9,246 bases of DNA from JASEFH01 sp034679905 (lineage in GTDB: Archaea; Halobacteriota; Methanomicrobia; Methanomicrobiales; JACTUA01), in assembly GCA_034679905.1 (NCBI GenBank), contig JAXDAH010000127.1:1-9246 (forward strand). Direction: 5' to 3'. The notes beneath the pieces were generated by a model. The model was not told the origin of the DNA and did no database searches. It saw only the letters and a program-made list of their open reading frames with translations. Positions 6,923-9,246 of this stretch are shown here, piece by piece. Both the position numbers and the translations under genes were made by a program. Every line of letters begins with the position of its first letter. The first letter of the stretch is position 1.

Positions 6923-7960
6923 ATGGTTAAGAGTTTACTTGCGAAATACTCGAACGCCCACGGATTGTCCGGGCGGGAAGGGGGCATCGCGGAAGCGATC
7001 CGCTCGGAACTGGAACCCTGTGTGGATGAGGTGACGACCGATTCCATGGGGAACCTCATCGCGGTAAAGAAGGGGGACGAATTCACGATCATGCTCGCCG
7101 CCCACATGGACGAGATCGGACTCATGGTCCGGTTCATCGATGACAACGGCTTTCTTCACTTCGTCCCCTTCGGCGGCTGGCATCCCCCGACGCTCTACAG
7201 CCAGCGCGTGGTGGTGCACGGCTCGAAGGGCGATCTCTACGGCGTTGTTGGCGCAAAACCGCCCCACATCATGACCGATGAGGAGCGCAAAAAAGAGCTC
7301 AAACTCGAGGATATGTTCGTCGATATCGGTGCCACGGGCCATGAGGATGCCGAGGAGCTGGGCGTGGAGATCGGGACCCCAATCACGATAGACCGGCAGC
7401 TCGTGGAGTTGCCGCACGATCGGGTAAGCGGCAAGGCCTTCGACAACCGCGTCGGATGCACGCTCCTCACCCGGGTGATGCAGAAGGTGCAGTCGCCGCA
7501 TACCATCTACGCCGTCTTCACCGTCCAGGAGGAGGTGGGGCTGAAAGGGGCGAAGACGAGCGCATACCGCCTCCATCCCGACTGTGCCATCGCGACCGAC
7601 GTCACCTTCCCCGGGGATCACCCCGGGATCGAGAAGAAGGACTCGCCCATCGAGCTCGGGAAAGGGCCGGTCATCACCATCTCGGACGCCAATGGCAGAG
7701 GGTTGATCGCGCACCCTGGCATGGTGGAGTGGCTGCGGGATACGGCGAAGCGGCACGATATTCCCATCCAGATGCAGGTGGGAAAAGGAGGGACGACGGA
7801 CGCCACGTCCATCCACACGGAGCGCGGCGGTGTCCCGAGCACCGTCGTGGAGGTCCCGGTCCGGTACATCCACTCTCCCGTGGAGGTGGCCGATATCGGA
7901 GACCTGGAAGCAGGCATTTTCCTGCTCGTCGAGGCCCTGAAGGGAAAGCCGGACCTGTAA
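6923..7960 (+). CDS. M42 family metallo-aminopeptidase (TET-like)
   Basis: 345 residues from ATG at 6923, 7 bases after the aminotransferase stop; GGAGTGA from that gene's end serves as ribosome site. An in-frame start upstream at 6839 lies inside the aminotransferase and is rejected. M42 enzymes are cytoplasmic, usually dodecameric shells that cut N-terminal residues from short peptides with two metal ions. The full set of metal and catalytic residues is visible: H61 and D63 in AAHMDEIG, D174 in FDNRVGC (bridging), E203-E204 in VQEEVG (general base and ligand), D226 in ATDVTFPGD, and H317 in RYIHSPVEV. GKGGTTDA near 288-294 is also typical. The family is sometimes annotated as endoglucanase, which is a legacy error. 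Which residues it removes (Glu/Asp, Lys or hydrophobic) cannot be decided. It is the last gene of the operon. Confidence 0.95.
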   Translation: MVKSLLAKYSNAHGLSGREGGIAEAIRSELEPCVDEVTTDSMGNLIAVKKGDEFTIMLAAHMDEIGLMVRFIDDNGFLHFVPFGGWHPPTLYSQRVVVHGSKGDLYGVVGAKPPHIMTDEERKKELKLEDMFVDIGATGHEDAEELGVEIGTPITIDRQLVELPHDRVSGKAFDNRVGCTLLTRVMQKVQSPHTIYAVFTVQEEVGLKGAKTSAYRLHPDCAIATDVTFPGDHPGIEKKDSPIELGKGPVITISDANGRGLIAHPGMVEWLRDTAKRHDIPIQMQVGKGGTTDATSIHTERGGVPSTVVEVPVRYIHSPVEVADIGDLEAGIFLLVEALKGKPDL

Positions 7961-8161
7961 TCGCCGGAACTCCGGTCGGGGACGGCGGAACTGCCAGGCA
8001 GCCCTTCCACCTACTGGCGGTTCGCAGTCATGCATGAGGCGAAGGTCCTCCGCCTCCTAATGTGGTATCGACGAGCAGGAAGTCTGGCTGCATATCCGAT
8101 ACCAGATCGAGGCCTTTTCGGCCCCGGTCATGATCTCTTCTGCATTCCGGAGAAGATCCTA

Positions 8162-8245
8162 TTACAAGCGGCGGGCGATAGGGATCCCCTCTTGGCGCGA
8201 TAGGTAGAGGAGGCCGAAGAACGGTCCGAGCACCCAAACCAGCAT
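8162..8245 (-). CDS. Possible tiny membrane peptide (27 aa)
   Basis: ATG at 8245 with GAGG five bases upstream, ending at TAA 8164-8162. The peptide starts MLVWVLGPFFGLLYLSRQEG and ends IPIARRL. A single hydrophobic segment of about 15 residues followed by positive charges would give a small single-pass membrane protein with a cytoplasmic C-terminus. The frame stays open upstream through LNPQSLQQQHEEI, so this may instead be the tail of a longer, decayed gene. Two of the GCGATAGG words fall inside it, so a repeat could create this frame by chance. Confidence 0.25.
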   Translation of the reverse strand: MLVWVLGPFFGLLYLSRQEGIPIARRL

Positions 8246-8266
8246 TATTTCCTCATGCTGTTGTTG
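8240..8266 (+). terminator. Weak candidate terminator after the hxlB operon
   Basis: CAGCAT (8240-8245) pairs with ATGCTG (8255-8260), then TTGTTG. It is the only hairpin with following Ts on the + strand downstream of the M42 gene, about 280 bases past its stop. The T-run is interrupted, so support is weak. Confidence 0.25.
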
Positions 8267-8291
8267 AAGCGATTGCGGATTCAGGATAGGG

Positions 8292-8381
8292 CCTATCGCA
8301 CCAAGGGGGGAGGGGGTTTGGAAGGGGGAGGGGGGAGTGCGCCCCTCCTCCCCCCGTGCCCCTACTCCCGCGTGCGATAGG
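8292..8381 (+). repeat. CCTATCGC plus G-rich/C-rich palindrome, copy 3 (largest)
   Basis: The outer arms CCTATCGCAC (8292-8301) and GTGCGATAGG (8372-8381) are a perfect 10-bp inverted repeat. Inside, GGGGGAGGGGGG (8324-8335) pairs, with one mismatch or bulge, with CCCCTCCTCCCCCC (8342-8355) around a short loop containing GTGCG. A further G-rich run lies on the left at 8305-8316. It is the most complete of the three elements in the window. Confidence 0.65.
8305..8335 (+). other. G-quadruplex motif
   Basis: There are four G-tracts of 6, 5, 5 and 6 bases (8305-8310, 8312-8316, 8324-8328, 8330-8335) with loops of 1, 7 and 1 base. This satisfies the usual quadruplex pattern. The last two tracts are also an arm of the hairpin above, so the two structures would compete. 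Confidence 0.6.
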
Positions 8382-8583
8382 GCCAGGATCGAATTGATGC
8401 TTGTTGCACACGAGCCCTGATCAAGCGGGCCGTATTCAGCATCGCCGCAAGGCTATCGCATGCTGGGGCCGAGGCAATCGGGGGAGGAGATCCCTATGAT
8501 AGGTCCAGTTTGAGGAAGCGGGGGGTGGGAGATCTCTGATTGCGAAACTCCTTGTAATCCCCGGATAAAGCCGGGATCTGGCA

Positions 8584-8606
8584 AAAAGGATCGGTGCTTT
8601 CGATCC
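8584..8606 (-). terminator. Intrinsic-type terminator for the cupredoxin gene
   Basis: On the minus strand GGATCG (8606-8601), a 7-base loop, CGATCC (8593-8588) and then TTTTT. The 6-bp stem is perfect and the T-run suits both bacterial-type and archaeal T-rich termination. It lies about 140 bases beyond the cupredoxin stop. Confidence 0.55.
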
Positions 8607-8746
8607 GAGAGATCGTTTCTACAGAGCGGACGCTGGATCGGCGGGATCTCGATCGCCCTCGAATGACTTTCACGTTACAATGGCAGGTCCTCGAGGTTCA
8701 TGGACGATCGAAAGAAAGGGATGGGATTGTCCCTCTTCTCCCCCGT

Positions 8747-9246
8747 TCACTCCACGACGAAGTCCCCGATCATCTGGACGGGATGGACGTCGCAGCGGAA
8801 GAAGTAGGTGCCGGGCTCCTCCGGCGCGGTGAAAGTGTAGGTGATGGAGTTCACCCCGGTGATGATCTGGCCCACGAAGATGGGTGTGGTTGCCGCCGGA
8901 GTCTCATAGACGGCCAGGTTGTGGGGAATGCCGCTGTCCCGATTCTCGAAGTTCACCGTCACCTCGGCTCCGGCCGGAACTCTGATCGTGTCCATGTTGA
9001 AGGCGATGTTCTGCGCCACCAGGTCGACGGTCACGCCCCCGGGCGCCGGCGTCTCGGTAGGCGTGGGTGACGGGGTCTCTGTCGGCGTGACATTCGGCGT
9101 CTCTGTCGGTGTCACATTGGGCGTTTCGGTAGGCGTCACGTTGGGGGCAACGCCTTCCGCCGTCACGTTCACGGTCTGGTACACCAGCGGGATCAACGGC
9201 GTGTGGTCGTTGTTCACCAGCTGCACCGAGAGGTTGTGCTCGCCCG
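8747..9246 (-). CDS. Surface protein with Thr/Pro repeat linker and C-terminal cupredoxin domain (5' end outside window)
   Basis: The frame is open from the right edge to TGA at 8749-8747 (166 complete codons visible including the stop). The first part, GEHNLSVQLVNNDHTPL, continues an exported beta domain whose beginning is outside the window, so the GTG at 9226 is probably not the start. A linker of NVTPTETP repeats follows, then a cupredoxin (blue copper) domain starting near VTVDLVAQNIAF. All four type 1 copper ligands are visible: His in G-I-P-H-N (codon 8923-8921), Cys in F-F-R-C-D (8794-8792), His in V-H-P (8785-8783) and Met in V-Q-M (8773-8771). Such domains carry electrons or bind copper outside the cell. 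The linker has Asn-Val-Thr sequons, so N-glycosylation on the archaeal surface is plausible. A terminator lies downstream at 8584-8606. The redox partner is unknown. Confidence 0.9.
   Translation of the reverse strand, partial: GEHNLSVQLVNNDHTPLIPLVYQTVNVTAEGVAPNVTPTETPNVTPTETPNVTPTETPSPTPTETPAPGGVTVDLVAQNIAFNMDTIRVPAGAEVTVNFENRDSGIPHNLAVYETPAATTPIFVGQIITGVNSITYTFTAPEEPGTYFFRCDVHPVQMIGDFVVE
9047..9147 (-). repeat. 24-bp tandem repeat encoding NVTPTETP
   Basis: Three copies of an eight-codon unit (N-V-T-P-T-E-T-P) and a fourth changed copy (S-P-T-P-T-E-T-P). The units are near-identical at DNA level, so copy number may vary between strains. Each intact unit contains an N-V-T glycosylation sequon. 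Confidence 0.85.

Larger units (their letters stand above)
7961..8746. other. Intergenic stretch rich in palindromes between convergent genes
   Basis: It lies between the ends of the M42 gene (+) and the cupredoxin gene (-). No ordinary gene is present. Visible contents are four exact copies of CCTATCGC/GCGATAGG (8175, 8197, 8292, 8374), a G-quadruplex motif and large palindrome at 8292-8381, a possible tiny membrane-peptide frame at 8162-8245 (-), a weak + strand hairpin at 8240-8260, and a good minus-strand terminator at 8584-8606. No T-rich terminator directly follows the M42 stop. Confidence 0.7.

Noticed and set aside
5764..7146. 460-residue open frame on the minus strand across the aminotransferase and M42 genes
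   Set aside because: Antisense shadow; the + strand has complete catalytic residues for two known enzyme families.
6935..8035. 366-residue minus-strand frame opposite the M42 gene
   Set aside because: Antisense shadow rich in His, Arg and Asp, with no domain; the M42 metal ligands are all on the + strand.
1086..8384. CRISPR array made of the CCTATCGC repeats
   Set aside because: The copies are irregularly spaced, in both orientations as words, and without uniform spacers or cas genes.

Overview
The window looks like a GC-rich euryarchaeal genome, most likely a methanogen of the Methanomicrobiales (Methanoculleus-like). This is inferred from the archaeal-type 6-phospho-3-hexuloisomerase, the M42/TET aminopeptidase, a surface cupredoxin with an Asn-Val-Thr repeat linker, and Shine-Dalgarno-led genes in short operons. 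No rRNA, tRNA, CRISPR array or intact transposase was recognised.

Layout. (1) Positions 1-767 (+) hold the 3' part of a lipoprotein built from three copies of an ~80-residue repeat. (2) Positions 768-1891 have no convincing intact gene; they hold hairpins and one or two apparent coding fragments. (3) Positions 1892-3879 (-) hold two neighbouring genes for very hydrophilic, Cys-free proteins that share a C-terminal ATP-cone-like domain: a 431-aa protein, then a shorter, diverged relative. This pair is the least familiar part of the window. (4) Positions 3880-5201 are mostly non-coding, with a candidate promoter, a decayed minus-strand gene and a G-rich/C-rich palindrome. (5) Positions 5202-7960 (+) are a tight three-gene operon: hxlB, a fold-type I aminotransferase and an M42 metallo-aminopeptidase, separated by 4 and 7 bases. 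(6) Positions 7961-8746 are non-coding, with a large G-rich palindrome, a G-quadruplex motif, a possible tiny membrane peptide and a minus-strand terminator. (7) Positions 8747-9246 (-) hold the 3' part of an exported cupredoxin protein.

The operon combines sugar-phosphate interconversion (the archaeal reverse RuMP route to pentoses), amino-acid transamination and peptide hydrolysis; it is ordinary central metabolism. The lipoprotein and the cupredoxin protein are envelope proteins at the two ends. The non-coding stretches share a recurrent word, CCTATCGC, often followed by a G-run and a G-rich/C-rich hairpin. This suggests a dispersed intergenic repeat family that has not been named here.
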